A stretch of 64,000 nt of DNA from contig BSQZ01000025.1 of NCBI GenBank assembly GCA_033239005.1, positions 8,243,501-8,307,500 of the forward strand. Reading direction: 5' to 3'. This document shows, piece after piece, positions 19,788 through 33,808 of the stretch. The stretch's first letter is position 1. Every line of letters starts with the position of its first letter. Origin of the DNA: Lamellibrachia satsuma. Its lineage: Eukaryota; Annelida; Polychaeta; Sabellida; Siboglinidae. The notes under the pieces were generated by a model that made no database searches, was not told the DNA's origin, and was given only the letters and a program-made list of their open reading frames with translations. A program made the position numbers and the translations under genes.

Positions 19788-21558
19788 TACACCGACTAAC
19801 CCGTGGCAGACCACCCACCTGCCTACCCCGACTAACCCGTGGCAGACCATTCACCTGCCTACCCCGACTAACCCGTGGCAGACCATTCACCTGCCTACCC
19901 CGACTAACCCGTGGCAGACCATTCACCTGCCTACCCCGACTAACCAGTGGCAGACCACCCACCTGCCTACCCCGACTAACCCGTGGCAGACCATTCACCT
20001 GCCTACCCCGACTAACCCATGGCAGACCACCCACCTGCCTACCCAAACTAACCCGTGGCAGACCACCCACCTGCCTACCCAAACTAACCCGTGGCAGACC
20101 ACCCACCTGCCTACCCCGACTAACAAGTGGCAGACCACCCACCTGCCTACCCCGACTAACCCGTGGCAGACCATTCACCTGCCTACCCTGACTAACCAGT
20201 GGCAAACCATTCACCTGCCTACCCCTGACTAACCAGTGGCAGACCACCCACCTGCCTACCCCGACTAACCGTGGCAGACCATTCACCTGCCTACCCGACT
20301 AACCAGTGGCGGACCATTCACCTGCCTACCCCGACTAACCCGTGGCAGACCATTCACCTGCCTACCCCGACTAACCAGTGGCAGACCATTCACCTGCCTA
20401 CCCACTAACCCGTGGCAGACCACCCACCTGCCTACCCCGACTAACCCGTGGCAGACCATTCACCTGCCTACCCCGACTAACCCGTGACAGACCACCCACC
20501 TGCCTACCCCGACTAACCCGTGGCAGACCATTCACCTGCCTACCCCGACTAACCCGTGGCAGACCACCCACCTGCCTACCCCGACTAACCCGTGGCAGAC
20601 CATTCACCTGCCTACCCCGACTAACCAGTGGCAGACCATTCACCTGCCTACCCCGACTAACCAGTGGCAGACCACCCACCTGCCTACCCCGACTAACCAG
20701 TGGCAGACCATTCACCTGCCTACCCCGACTAACCAGTGGCAGACCACCCACCTGCCTACCCCGACTAACCAGTGGCAGACCATTCACCTGCCTACCCCGA
20801 CTAACCAGTGGCAGACCACCCACCTGCCTACCCGACTAACCCGTGGCAGACCATTCACCTGCCTACCCCGACTAACCAGTGGCAGACCATTCACCTGCCT
20901 ACCCCGACTAACCCGTGGCAGACCATTCACCTGCATACCCCGACTAACCCGTGGCAGACCATTCACCTGCCTACCCCGACTAACCAGTGGCAGACCACCC
21001 ACCTGCCTACCCAAACTAACCCGTGGCAGACCACCCACCTGCCTACCCCGACTAACCCGTGGCAGACCATTCACCTGCCTACCCCGACTAACCAGTGGCA
21101 GACCACCCACCTGCCTACCCCGACTAACCAGTGGCAGACCATTCACCTGCCTACCCCGACTAACCAGTGGCAGACCACCCACCTGCCTACCCCGACTAAC
21201 CCGTGGCAGACCATTCACCTGCCTACCCCGACTAACCAGTGGCAGACCATTCACCTGCCTACCCCGACTAACCCGTGGCAGACCATTCACCTGCATACCC
21301 CGACTAACCCGTGGCAGACCATTCACCTGCCTACCCCGACTAACCAGTGGCAGACCACACACCTGCCTACCCAAACTAACCCGTGGCAGACCACCCACCT
21401 GCCTACCCCGACTAACCCGTGGCAGACCATTCACCTGCATACCCCGACTAACCCGTGGCAGACCATTCACCTGCCTACCCCGACTAACCCGTGGCAGACC
21501 ATTCACCTGCCTACCACGATTAACCAGTGGCAGACCACCCACCTGCCTACCCCGACTA
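19788..21558. repeat. 36-bp minisatellite (complete array)
   Basis: About 49 units. It is the same family as 1-605, which matches 20954-21558. A higher-order period of 360 bp (ten units) is visible from the rare CTGCATACC variant at about 20932 and 21292. A few units lack 1-2 bp (20230-20300, 20400, 20830), which shifts frames. The open frames reading TNPWQTIHLPTP or GRQVNGLPRVSR are products of the repeat, not genes. Confidence 0.95.
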
Positions 21559-21720
21559 ACATTTCAATCTTCTCATTATTTCAACATTTCAATCTTCTCT
21601 TTATTTCAACATTTCAATCTTCTCATTATTTAAATATTTCAATCTTCTCTTTATTTCAACATTTCAATCTTCTCATTATTTCAACATTTCAATCTTCTCA
21701 TTATTTCAACATTTCAATCT
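21559..21720. repeat. 25-bp AT-rich minisatellite, copy 2
   Basis: Same array as 606-767, same number of units. Confidence 0.93.
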
Positions 21721-22642
21721 AGAGACAAATAGACAGGGATACTTCGAAGTGAAGACTGAGACTCTTGTGGCGGTATTAAACGTAGCTGCAATATTACGAC
21801 TGCATCGTCATTGAGCTGGTGACTGATGACTTTATTCCGTGAAGCAAAAACCGCGACGCACAGACGGATGATTAGGTAGATAGATAGATAGATAGTGCTG
21901 TCGACTGTTTCATGTGTCGTCGTTGATATCAATCACACGACTGCAACACTAATTCTACGCACAATACACATAGGCACTTCTTTATTTTTTACAGACGCGG
22001 TGCCCCGGCTGCGCAAAAATACTGCAACCCTCCCGTCTCAGTGGTGTTTTATATTCTCCATCTCGTAGTCTCAGGTGCGCAATAACATCCACCCTCATTA
22101 TCGCCCATCGATCACCCCGGCCGAGTTGCAATCGGACGCCGAGCGATCGACTGTCGTGTTCCATGCGGCGCCGCGGGCAGTGGAACGTTTCCGCAGCCCG
22201 ACAGCGGCTTAGGTTTCAATCCACAAAGAGAGACGTCGACGACGTTTTTGAGTTCGCAAGATCTAATGTCGGCGGTGACGTTATATCCGACTAATAAAGT
22301 CGCAACAATCTGCCACTGACGCGCGGCATTGTGCGAGATCGCTTCAGATTTATGTCAATTGCCTATCGCTTTCCCAGTTACAATCGGCCTTTCCAGTGTT
22401 TTGTGGCGTCTTCGGTAACCAGGGTTGGTATTGTTTTTACACCTGGAGGAGCCGCCCTGATTAACACCGAGTCATACGTTGTTCCACTTTGTGCCACGCG
22501 GATACGGCGCTAAGAAATCGCTTGACTTGATAATTGTAGCCCGCTTCGATGTTTCGAATCACAAATACGCAAATACATGTCGTTAAAAAGCACACTATTT
22601 CATATTAGCACGACACAATTGCAATCATAGGCAACGGCCCAG
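21721..22642. other. Stretch with no recognisable gene, copy 2
   Basis: Matches 768-1689 with a few substitutions (for example CTCTTTCAT to CTGTTTCAT near 21905). No gene recognised. Confidence 0.5.
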
Positions 22643-23008
22643 ATGGTCCGTGGACAGCGAAGCTATTTGTTTGTTTTATACATGTTCATGATTCTAGCAT
22701 TTACACAATGTGTAGATAATTTGTTGCATTCATTTAGTGTCCTCTGTGAGATCCAATCTACACTGGTCCTTTATTAATGTTACTTCATGTCCTCTAGTTC
22801 TACTATCTTTCTTGAATGAGAAAAATATATTTCTATCAATATTTTCATACCCATTTAATATCTTAGACATTTCAATTTGATCTCATCTTAACCTCCATGT
22901 CTCCGGGGTTATTAAATCACATTTTTAGGCGTTCTCAATAACTAAGATCGCTCAGTTCTGGAATAATTTTAGTTGCTCTCCTCTCTATTCGTTGAAGTAT
23001 ATCTATAT
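22643..23008 (-). mobile_element. LINE A 3'-end fragment, inverted, copy 2
   Basis: Same inverted fragment as 1690-2055. Confidence 0.8.
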
Positions 23009-23936
23009 CTATATACCATTATTTAAAAAGGGTTCGAGAAATAAGTCAGAGAATTACAGACCAGTGAGTTTAATGTCAGTGATTTGTAAATTATTAGAAA
23101 GGTTAATTAAAGACCATATGGTGGACTTCCTCGTTAAGCATAAATTATTAAATTCATCACAACATGGATTCCTTAAAGCGAGGTCATGCTTAACAAATAT
23201 GTTATGTTTTTTGGAAGAAATCACTAAGTGGATAGACGTGGGATCGCCAGTAGATATTATCTACTTGGATTTTCAGAAAGCTTTTGACAAAGTGCCACAT
23301 CAAAGATTACTACTTAAATTAAAAGCCCATGGTATCGGGGATAGCATAACTGACTGGATAGAACAATGGCTGACTGACAGAAGACAACGAGTTGTAGTAG
23401 ATGGAGAAGTTTCAAATTGGAAATCGGTTTTGAATGGGGTACCTCAAGGATCAGCATTAGGACCTATATTATTCTTAATTTATATCAATGACTTGGACGA
23501 CAGTATAACAAGTAACGTACTGACATTTGCGGATGACACAAAACTGTTTAGAAAGGTTAATACTGATGGTGATAAACGACATTTACAAAATGATCTAGAC
23601 AGATTAGTGAAATGGTCTGAGAAATGGCAGATGCTGTTAAATTTTGGGAAATGTAAATGCCTACATACAGGACATGGGAACTTGAATGTAAGCTATAAAA
23701 TGGGAGATACTGTTCTGGGTACTACTGTAAAAGAAATGGACTTAGGAGTTACAATAAGCGCTGATATGAAAGTTTCAGAGCAGTGTGGTATTGCAGCTTC
23801 AAAGGGTAATCAAATTCTTGGATTGATTAGAAGAAACATAACATACAAGGGAAACAAGTTAATTATACCTCTTTATAAAGCAATAGTTAGACCTCATTTA
23901 GAATACTGTATACAAGCATGGAGACCATATCGTTAG
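22992..23936 (+). pseudogene. LINE A reverse transcriptase, 314-codon open stretch
   Basis: Motifs in order (residues of the open stretch): NYRPVS 21-26, SQHGFLKARSCLTN 56-69, motif A YLDFQKAFD 91-99, motif B GVPQGSALGP 149-158, motif C TFADD 178-182, then YLGV-like KEMDLGVTISADMK and the thumb up to WRPYR. The catalytic aspartates are present. There is no ATG at the start and the 5' part is replaced by junction sequence, so it is a truncated element frame. Compared with copy 1 (2245-2871) it lacks the two single-base losses and the one gain. Confidence 0.92.
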
Positions 23937-24435
23937 AAGGATATAGATACGCTTGAACGCATATAAAGGAGAGCAACTAAAATTATTCCAGAACTTAGAG
24001 ACCTTAGTTATGAAGAACGCCTGAAAGAATGTGGTTTAACAACTCTAGAGACAAGGAGATTAAGAGGAGATCAGACTGAAGTTTTTAAGATATTGAATGG
24101 GTATGAAAATATTGATAGAAATATGTTTTTCTCACTCAAGAAGGATAGCAGAACTAGAGGACATGAGGTAAAATTAGTAAAGGATCAATGTAGATTGGAC
24201 ATCAGGAAGCACTCGTTCTCACAGAGGAAAATAAATGAATGGAACAAATTGTCTACAGATTGTGTAACTGCTAGCAGCGTGAATATGTTTAAAAACACGG
24301 TTGACACATATCTCAGGAGGGCGGGTTATAAGTAGATGAACATTGTTGGACTCTCGATAAGCCAATGGCTTCCTTGTCCACTTGCCATCTGGGCCTTTGG
24401 TTTGGATGGCAAATCTTGTTAAATCTTTTCTTGTT
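23009..24435 (+). mobile_element. LINE A (CR1-like) reverse transcriptase and 3' region, copy 2
   Basis: The best-preserved LINE A reverse transcriptase in the window. An open frame runs without interruption to 23936. It is followed by a stop codon where other copies read lysine (RPYRKKD), further stops, and the C-terminal region at 24093-24335 (FSQRKINEWNKLSTDC). The 3' hairpin arms are at 24384-24389 and 24405-24410; the tail repeats CTTGTTAAAT. It is 5'-truncated and has no endonuclease. Confidence 0.93.
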
Positions 24436-24437
24436 AA

Positions 24438-24730
24438 ATCTATATCCTTCTTAAGATATGGTATCCAAACTTGCATACGGTATTCTAAATGAGGCTATTG
24501 CTTTATACAGAGGTATAATTAGCTCTTTTTCCACATACTTATGTTATATTTCTCCTAATCAACCCAATAATTAGATTACCCTTTGAAGCTGCAATACCAC
24601 ACTGCTCTGAAACTTTCATATCAGCACTTTTAAGTCCTTTTTTTACGGTAGATTACATTTTTTTAACAAGATTGTCATCCAAGGCAACGGCTCAGATGTC
24701 ATGTGGACATGGAAGCCATTGGCTTACACA
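24438..24730 (-). mobile_element. Two LINE A fragments, inverted, copy 2
   Basis: Same as 3484-3773, with 3 more bases in T runs near 24640-24665. Confidence 0.8.
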
Positions 24731-25066
24731 ATACAGTGGAATATCATATAACATACTTCTATTGCACTAAGATCCCAAAGATTCAAACTTGGCATCGCAC
24801 CAAAATAAAAGGAGTCAAGCAGTTAATAATCGATAAGCAGTTCCATTTGTAAACAGTTGGCTTGGTACGCTGGGGAGCTATGGAGGATAAACAAGTTTAA
24901 GCAGGTGGGTTTTTAGTTTACGACGAAATGTTGTTATATTTCATACAAACGTTAAACTAATAGGGAGTGAATTCCACACGTTCGGTGCAGCAATTGAAAC
25001 AACTATGTAGTTCGGACATGTGTCTAAATACTGGGAAAAATATATTAGAATTAGATGATCGAAACT

Positions 25067-25254
25067 GTCTAGACTGTTTTGCAGGAGGTTGTCTAGGCTG
25101 TTTTACAGGAGGTTGTCTAGACTGTTTTGCAAGAGGTTGTCTAGGCTGTTTGCAGGAGGTTGTCTAGGCTGTTTTACAGGAGGTTGTCTAGACTGTTTTG
25201 CAGGAGGTTGTCTAGACTGTTTTGCAGGAGGTTGCCTAGGGTGTTTTGCAGGAG
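25067..25254. repeat. 24-bp minisatellite, copy 2
   Basis: Identical layout to 4110-4297, including the unit that lacks 1 bp, so that lesion predates the duplication. Confidence 0.92.
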
Positions 25255-25394
25255 CGGACGGTGAATTTAAATATACTGGTTGCTTGGATGAAAGTGCTCG
25301 ATAGGTAATTGTGCAGATCTTAAAAATAATACGATATCGGACAGGGAGATAATACGATATCGGACAGGGAGCCAATGCAAGCGAATTAAACATT

Positions 25395-27427
25395 ATGGTA
25401 GAAGATATTGACCCTCACATAGTTGGACAAAGACATATGAGATGCTGAATTTGGACTGACATGATACGTAACGTTTAGGAGAGATCGAATAAGAAGAAGG
25501 GGAGGGGGAGTTATTTTATATATTAAAGAATCTATTCAGGCTTACGAAATAAAATTAGAAAGGGAAGCAGATTGCGATGAAGTTGTTTGGTGCAATATAG
25601 TTACTGGAAATTCAACATTAACTACTGGATTAGTTTACTGAAATCCAAGCATAAACGAAGAGGACAACACAAAAATACAAAACGTTATAAAGGAAGTGGG
25701 TAAATTGTGTATCGTAATGGGACACATACAATGGAAATGTTTAGAGAGTACAGGGGGTGAGGACCAATCTTTAGAGAGTACAGAGGGTGAGGACCAATCT
25801 TTAGAGAGTACAGGGGGTGAGGACCAATAACTTCTATTTTTAATTCAGGATAGCTTCCTTACTCAACACATGCTAGAACCAACCAGGGGAGATAATGTAT
25901 TATATTTAGTTTTGTTTTCACCAAGTGAATTAGCGGACAATGTCAAATGCACCAGCCATTGGGCAACAGTGATCATAATCAAGTACACGTTGACATCAAA
26001 GTAAAGTCAGAAAGTACAAATAAAAAATACAGGAGAAACTTCCACAAAGATATGAGAAAATACTTATCATAGCTAGATTGGAATAACATGCTGAAGAATA
26101 AGACAGCAAATGAATTTTTGGAACATTCTAAAATTGAGAGCATCATTGATCAATTTGTCTAGAAAGAAACACTTGTCAAAAGAAGATAAAAAAATAGCGT
26201 ACAAGCAAATTATGTGAAAGGTTTATAAGCGTACCAGAAAGGATGACGACCACAACAATTACAAAGAGGCACAAAAGGCAACTACGATTGAAATTAGACA
26301 ATCTAAACGAAGCCATTTGCAAATATTTGCATGTAACATAAAAAAATGAGAGCAAGACTTGTTGCGCATATGTCAGGCGTAAACAAATCGTACAGCACAA
26401 GGTTGGACCTCTAGAAGCCAGTGCTAGAAATATAATATCACAAAGTTTTCAATGGCGGAATACCTAAATGGATATTTCAGATCAGCGTTTACCAGAGAGG
26501 ATATTAGTTCAGGAGGCTAAATCGGACTATTTAGGAAATTTAATTGTAACTCCAGAAATAGTAGCTACGAAAATAAAGGTGATGCAGAACAACAAATCAC
26601 CTGGAGTGGATGGAATTCCTCCAAAACTACTAATGGAAATAGTAGAACAAATTAATATACCACTTGCAAGAGTGTTCAACTTGTCATTAAAAGAGGGAGT
26701 GGTTCCTTTTGAATGGAAAGAAGCAAACGTCATACCACTATTTAAAAAGGGTTTGATAAATAAGTCAGAGAATTGCAGACCAGTGAGTTTAACATCAGTG
26801 ATTTATAAATTATTAGAAAGTTAATCAAAGACCACATGGTGGACTTCCTTGTTAGGCATAAATTTCTTAAATCTATCTCAACATGGATTCCTAAAAGCGA
26901 GGTCATGCTTAACAAATATGTTATGTTTTTGTGAAGAAATCACTAAGTGGATAGACGAGGGATCACCACTAGATATTATATACTTAGATTTTCAGAAAGC
27001 TTTTAATAAAGTGCCACATCAAAGATTACTACTTAAATTAAAAGCCCATGGTATCGGGGATGGCATAATCGACTGGATAGAACAATGGTTGGCTGACAGA
27101 AGATAGCGTGTTGTAGTAAATGGGGAGATTTCAAACTGAAAATTAATTTTGAGTGGGGCACCACAAGGATCAGTAGACGGACGATAATATAACAAGCAAC
27201 GTACTGAAATTTGCGGATGACACAAAAGTGTTTAGAAGGGTTAACAATGTTGTGTGTAACTGCTGCAGCGTGAAAATGTTTAAAAACAAGGTTGACACAT
27301 ATCTCAGGAGGGCCGGTTAAACATGGATTAAAAATGTTGGATTCTCGACAAGCCAATGGCTTCGTTGTCCATTTGTAATATGGGCCTTTGACTTGAATGG
27401 TAATCTTGCTAAATCTTGTATGCCTCT
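25395..27427 (+). mobile_element. LINE A with endonuclease, internally deleted, copy 2
   Basis: Same element as 4438-6500 with the same palm deletion and stops. Reverse-transcriptase fragments are at 26468-26824 and 26849-27106. It has three, not four, 30-bp units in the endonuclease region (25740-25829). Confidence 0.88.
25740..25829 (+). repeat. 30-bp tandem expansion inside LINE A endonuclease (3 units)
   Basis: Three head-to-tail 30-bp units reading LESTGGEDQS; the sister copy has four. Confidence 0.92.
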
Positions 27428-27554
27428 GTAACTACGATTCGTTCTTTTCGAAAAAAATATCGTAACATAGCATGTTTTTACCTACATAAAAATAAACGAA
27501 CGACGTCTGATGTGCATGCAGACAAGAGGCTTATGTTTTGTAAATCAACCCGTG

Positions 27555-27687
27555 GGGATTCACACACGCATCCCCTCCACACGTGACTATCCTCCACACT
27601 GGCATCCCCTCCACACATGACTCCAATCTACACATGACTCCCATCCACACATGACTCCCACACACAGAGGCATCCCCTCCACACATG
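27555..27687. repeat. 17-bp minisatellite, left part, copy 2
   Basis: Same as 6628-6760; interrupted by LINE B. Confidence 0.88.
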
Positions 27688-30600
27688 ATAGACCAGACGG
27701 GGACAGACGGGGGACAGACGGGGGACAGACGGCTGCGATAGTTTGCTTTGTTTATCTACTCCTTGTATTGTTTTATTCACTTTTATGATCCTTGGAGTTG
27801 GACGATGCGCGGATGAATGTGATGGCAAGTTACGCGAAGTGGACACTTGCTTCTGTGCGGACTCGTTACACCAGGCTTCATGACACCTCGCTCCGAAAAT
27901 GGCGACCAGCGTCAGCGAGTGCTCACCTACACTAGAGACATGCTGCTGGCACTTCGTGACAGCGGCGTTGCTCCACCAATTAAACTCCCTGAGCTTACAG
28001 ACATCCATCTCGACAACAACAGAGAGCAAACACGCCTGAGGAAAAGAGGCAGGAAAGGTGGTGTCAGGCAGCGCCTATGAAGAAGAAAAACTAGGCCCCC
28101 TTCCTTCTATGATTTTGAGCAATACACGATCCCTAAAACCAAATATGGACGAACTTCGGTGGCAAGCCAAGGTATGCTATGAATTTCGTGAGGCCTGTGT
28201 CATGACTATTACCGAAACTTGGTTGACCAAAGACATTCCGGATTCTCTTCTGGAAATTGATGGCTTTTCGCTCATTCGAGCAGCTAGAGATGAGCATTCG
28301 AGGGAAGGGCAAAGGGGGGAGGCATCGGTGTGTCAACGACCAGTGGTGCAGGCAGTACACAACCAAAGACATCATGTGCAACCCCGATGAGGAACTGCTC
28401 TGTTTAAGCCTCAGACCTTTTTACCTTCCCATAGAGTTTGGGAATGTTCTAATTTGTTCTGTTTATGTGCCCCCAGTGCAAATGCAGCCCGATCAGACTG
28501 TGTCCACAAGCAACTAGTCTTCATCCTGGGTGATTTTAATCAATGCAAGCTGGAATTCAGTCTTCCAGTCTTTTTGCAGTATGTTAAAATTGACACTCGC
28601 AAAGGCAACACGCTGGACAAATGTTATAGGAATATACCAGGTGCGAACACAGCTAAGATCAAACCACCTATTGCCAACTCAGACCGTGATACTGTTCATC
28701 TCATACCCAAATACCGACCAGTCCTGAAGAGAAGCAAACCCGTGTTGAAAACCGTTAATGTGTGGTCTGTTGACAATGTAGAGCCGCTTAAGGGCTGTTT
28801 CATGTGCACAGACTGGGAGGTTTTCATTCAAGACAATCCCGACATCAACACTGCTACAGATTCAGTGACAGACTATATCAAGTTTTGCATAGAAACTGTC
28901 ATTCCAAAGAAAACTGTGAAATGTTTTCCCAACAACAAACCTTACATAACCAAAGAGATCAAAGACTGCATACATAGAAAAAAGCTGGCGTTTGCAAGGA
29001 CACACAGACAAGAGGTCAAATGGGTGCAAAATGAACTTAACACCAAACTGAGAGAGGAAAAAACGACACTACAAAGACAAAATAGAGAAACATTTCAATT
29101 GCATGAACAATCAAACATTATGGGATACAATTAAGTCAGCTATAAATATGAACTGTTCTAGGAAACCAATACACACTACAAATGAACAGGCTTTTGCTGA
29201 CGAAATGAATGACTTTTACAGAGGTTTTGATACCCAGCACTCTTCCAGTAGATGTGATTCTGTGCTCAGTGATGTGTTTGTCAGTAATGCCGATAGGCTT
29301 GAAATGGCTGTAGATGTTGTTACTAAAGTCTTCCAACCTGTATGTAGTAGGAAAGCAACTGGTCCTGATGGCATTTCAGTTTTTTTATTGAAAAAAATTT
29401 GTTGAGGAGCAGGCACCGGCTTGGTGCCCCATATTCCAAATTTCGGTTGATAGCCACAGGGTACCAATACTCTGGAAAACCTCATATATTATTCCTGTAC
29501 CAAAGAAAACTTGCCCAAAAGAAAACAATGATTACAGACCTGTTGCACATACATCAATTGTCATGAAATGTTTGGAACGCTTAGTGGCTTGTAAACTGAG
29601 GTTAGACGTTCAGGACTATCTTGACCAATTCCAATTTGCCTACAAACAGGGCAGAGGAAGTGACGACGCTGTCAACACTGTTGTCCATTTAATTTTGAAA
29701 CAAGCCCAAGGCTTATGCTGGACTGTTTATAGACTTTAGCTCGGCGTTCAACCTTATCCAACCTCATACCCTGCTCACTAAGCTGAAACAAATGAATGTC
29801 AATCCATATATCATCAAGTGGTATCATTCTTTTCTAACAGACATAGTGCAGCTTGTTAAAGTAAATCAGACTCTTTCCCAAACTGTGGTAACAAATACCG
29901 GTGCACCCCAAGGTTGTGTCAGTTCGCCGATTTTGTATATTCTGTATACAAATGACTGAACCAGCAGCAGTACTAACAACTACATTTTCTGATGACTTGG
30001 CTATTCTTAGTCTGTTACATGCTGATTCTGACATTAGTATGTTCACTTCTGAAATTGAAAGCTTTGTACATTGGTGTGACAACAACCACCTCAAACTCAA
30101 TGTTAGTAAGACGCAAGAGATGATTTTTGATGCTAAATGTTTTGTTGCCGATCACTTGCCTGTTGTTATCCATGGAGAAGAAATTGCCCAGATCGGTCAG
30201 TACAAATACCTGGGTGTCCATCTTGATAACAAACTTAGATGGAAAGTCCGTGTCCACAGTGTGTGCTCCAAAGTCCACCAGCGGTTGTATTTTCTCCGAA
30301 GACTGAGAGCTTTTGGTGTTAATGAGAAAATACTTGTTCTTTTTTATCGCTCCATTATTGAAAGCAGACTGCGCTATGGGATTACTGTCTGGCTTGGCAA
30401 TATGTCTGTTCAGTCGAAATAACAGCTTTCTCGCTTAATGAGAACTGCCATGAAAATAACAGGTTCCACATCTCCCATGATCTCCCATCAGGAGATTTTT
30501 GAACAGACGTTAAGAAGACAGTCAGTCAAGATTATTTATGATACCAAACATGTTTTACACAATGAATTTCAGCTCCTGCCATCTGGCAGACGCTATAGAA

Positions 30601-30900
30601 CTCCTCCGCGCAGGCTTAATAGATACAAATACTCATTTGTGCCACTGTCCATTAAACAACTCAACTCATGATGCCTGCTGCAACAGTGTCATTTGTCATA
30701 TATATTGTCTAATCATTATTTATGTGTGTATTTATTTTTATTACTATTATTTTTAGTCTGTTTCACTGTCTACTTTTCTGCCGCTTTTATAGAATGGTTT
30801 TATGTATATATTGCAGTCATATATGTTCTTACCCGAGACAAATTTCTCAATTCATTGTTGAGACAATATAGAATTATCTTTCTTATCTTATCTTATCTTA
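27688..30900 (+). mobile_element. LINE B (L2-like), nearly full length, copy 2
   Basis: Same insertion as 6761-9965. It retains 21 bp near 27830 that copy 1 lacks, and lacks 15 bp near 28495 that copy 1 has. Open stretches: 27847-28080 (start region), 28058-28390 (endonuclease N-terminal half), 28454-29134 (GDFN and linker), 29103-29405 (ATGPDGISV region), 29901-30422 (FSDD and C-terminal part) and 30438-30671. It ends in TCTTA repeats at about 30875-30900. The SDR signature is shared with copy 1, so the loss of histidine is older than the duplication. Confidence 0.9.
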
Positions 30901-32238
30901 TGAATCCCCTCCACACATGAATCCGCTCCACACATGAATCCTCTCCAAACATGAATCCCCTCCACACATCAATCCCGTCTACACACGCATCCCTTCCATA
31001 CACGATTCTCCTCCACACATGACTCCCTCCACACAGGCATCCCGTCCACACATGATTCCACTCTACACATGATTCCCCTCCACATATAAATCCTCCCACA
31101 CATGAATCCCCTCCACCCATGAACACCTCCACAAATGACTCCCTCCACACATGCCTCCCCTCCACACATGCCTCACATGAATCTCCTCAACACATGAATC
31201 CCCTCCACACATGACTCCCCTCTACATATGATTACCTCCAAGAATGAATCCCCTAAACACACGACTCTCCTCCACACAGGCATCCCATCCACACAGGAAT
31301 CCCCTCCACACATGAATCAACTCCACACATGATTCCCTTCCAAACATGAATCCCATCCACACATGAACCCCCTACACAAATGAGTCCCCTTAACATAGGC
31401 ATCCCCTCCATACGTGAATCCCCTTCTCACAGGAATCCCCTCCACACGTGAATCCCCTTCACACAGGAATCCCCACCACAGAGGATTCCCCTCCACACAG
31501 GAGTCCCCTCCACACATGACTTCCCTGCACACACGAGTCCCCTCCACACATGACTCCCCTCCACACATGAATCCCCTTCAAACACGAATCCCCTCCATAT
31601 ATAACTCCCTTTCACACATGGCTCAACACATGAATCCCCTACACACAAATGAATAACCTCCACACATGATCCCCTCCACACAGGCAACCCTTCCATACAT
31701 GATTCTCCTCCACACTTGACCCCACCCCCTCCACACAGGCATCCCTTCCACACATGATTCCCCTCTACATATGAATCCCCTCCACAAATGAATCGCCTCC
31801 ACACAGGCATCCCTTCCATATATGATTTGTCTCCACACATGACTCCCCTCCACAAATGATTCCCATCTACACATGAATCCCCTCCACACATCAATCCTCC
31901 CACACATGAACCCCTCCACACAGGAATGAATTCCCTCCGCACAGGATCCCCATCCACACTGGAATCCCTCCACACAGGAACACCATTCACACATGACTTC
32001 CATCCACACAGGATTCCCCTCCACACAGGAATCCTCCACACACGAATCCCCACCACACATGAAGCCCCTCCTCACAGGAATCTCCTCCACACAGGATTCC
32101 CCTCCATACAGGAGTCCCGTCCACACATGATTCTCCTCCACAATAATCCCCTCCACACATGAATCCCCTCCACACATGACTGCCCTCCACACTGGAATCT
32201 CCTGCACACAGGAGTCACCTCCACACATGAATCCCCAC
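30901..32238. repeat. 17-bp minisatellite, main part, copy 2
   Basis: Same as 9966-11300, with scattered single-base and 1-3 bp differences. Open frames such as 31427-32056 and 31623-32549 (minus) are repeat artefacts. Confidence 0.93.
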
Positions 32239-32428
32239 TTCTTGTGACTATACGTTTCACTGCTCCATAGCACTGCGTGTTTGCGTGTGGGTGTGCGCGT
32301 GTGTGTTCGCTTGTACGTCAATGAGTCTGCATGCCACGGTGTGTGTGTCTGTCTCTCTCTGCGTGTGTGCGTGTATAAGTGTGCATGTACGTGTGCGTGC
32401 GCGCGTGGGCGTTCGTGCGCGTGTTTGG
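32239..32428. repeat. Degenerate GT-rich tract, copy 2
   Basis: Same as 11301-11490. Confidence 0.8.
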
Positions 32429-33808
32429 TGAGGTTCACGTTCGAGTGTATATGCGGGTGTTTAAAATAGTTATGTTTTGTCTTATGTTCGCCAGTTCCGC
32501 CCTGGATTAGATTTTTTTCAAAACACCTTGTATACAATGACGCAGACAAAGAAGCATCGTGTTTCCGTAGCTTCTTGTTCTCGAAAGACGCACGAGACGT
32601 AGATATGGAGAAAGGTCGATTCCACCTGCGCCCACTCTAGTAAACCATACCCAAGAACCGCATGTGTTTTAACATTTTCGAAGAAACTGCTTTTGTTGCA
32701 GACATTTGTAATCGCCGAATAATTTGCTGCTGACGTTTGACTTTTGCACGGAGAATGAAGCGGTCCACCTCGCCTAGTAGGACGGCTGTATTTGTGCAGC
32801 TTTGTCAACACGCCGTGATTTCGCCAAAAACATTCCTTTTCGTAAACTAAGCCAGGTGTTCTATTTTATCCGCTATAAACACATCTGTCGTAATAATATT
32901 ATCGAAGTAGGAACCCAATTTTCCGGTCGAACACACGGATGTTATCATCTTTTTTCGAGAACCGCGTGACAACACAAATTTATAAATATACATCTCACAG
33001 CAATTTGAAAAGTAATGCGTCTAATAGTCGCCTATGCTAAATATTGTGATATTAATACTGAGCGGAACAGCGTAAAGAGCTACACAATTTTTTTGCACGA
33101 CAACGAAACTACGGTAGACCGTGACCCGTGACAACTTAGACGCCTTTGTTGGTGTAAATGCCCGGATTGCTGTCTGTGATACACGAACTAAGGGCTTCGG
33201 TGGGTGTGCATGTGTACGTGTATGTGCATGTGTACGTGTATGTGCATGTGTACGTGCGCTGATATGAATGAATACTCCTGTGTTTTCTGAATACTTACTG
33301 AACTTCGACACAACGGCTATAACATGTCATATGAATGTAATGAAAAAAATATTATCGCACATGTCAACGAATAGTGAAAAGACACTGTCTCCTCTGTGCA
33401 CCGCAGCCACCCACATCGCTCGCCCACTTCGCTAACTTTGTAGATGGTTGACAGATCAATTTATTTCGTCAACACATGTCGCCGTCTTTCTCACGCAGTT
33501 GACACACAAAACATTTAATTAAAGCTGTTTCCATTCCCACGATCGTGTTCGTCGATGTCAGAGTGTCTGTTTGATCGAAGGATAGTCGATCTCGACGGGG
33601 TGTTACGTCACGGATCTGTGTTTGTTCCCCCGTGTGCGAACATACGCCACAAATTGGCTAATTGCACGTTATATTCAGAAAAGAGTATTTGTTACGATAT
33701 TTACCCTTCGATATGTGATGAAATATCGAAAAGGTGAAAACAATGTTACAGGTTAAGACAAATAACATACGTAATAAATGTATTACAATGAACGAACGTT
33801 TATCAACA
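32429..33808. other. Unique stretch downstream of the receptor, copy 2
   Basis: Matches 11491-12850. It has one more 18-bp GTGTACGTGTATGTGCAT-type unit near 33235. A minus-strand AATAAA (as TTTATT near 33460) lies about 870 bp past the receptor stop and could serve as a polyadenylation signal; this is weak. No other gene is visible. Confidence 0.4.
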
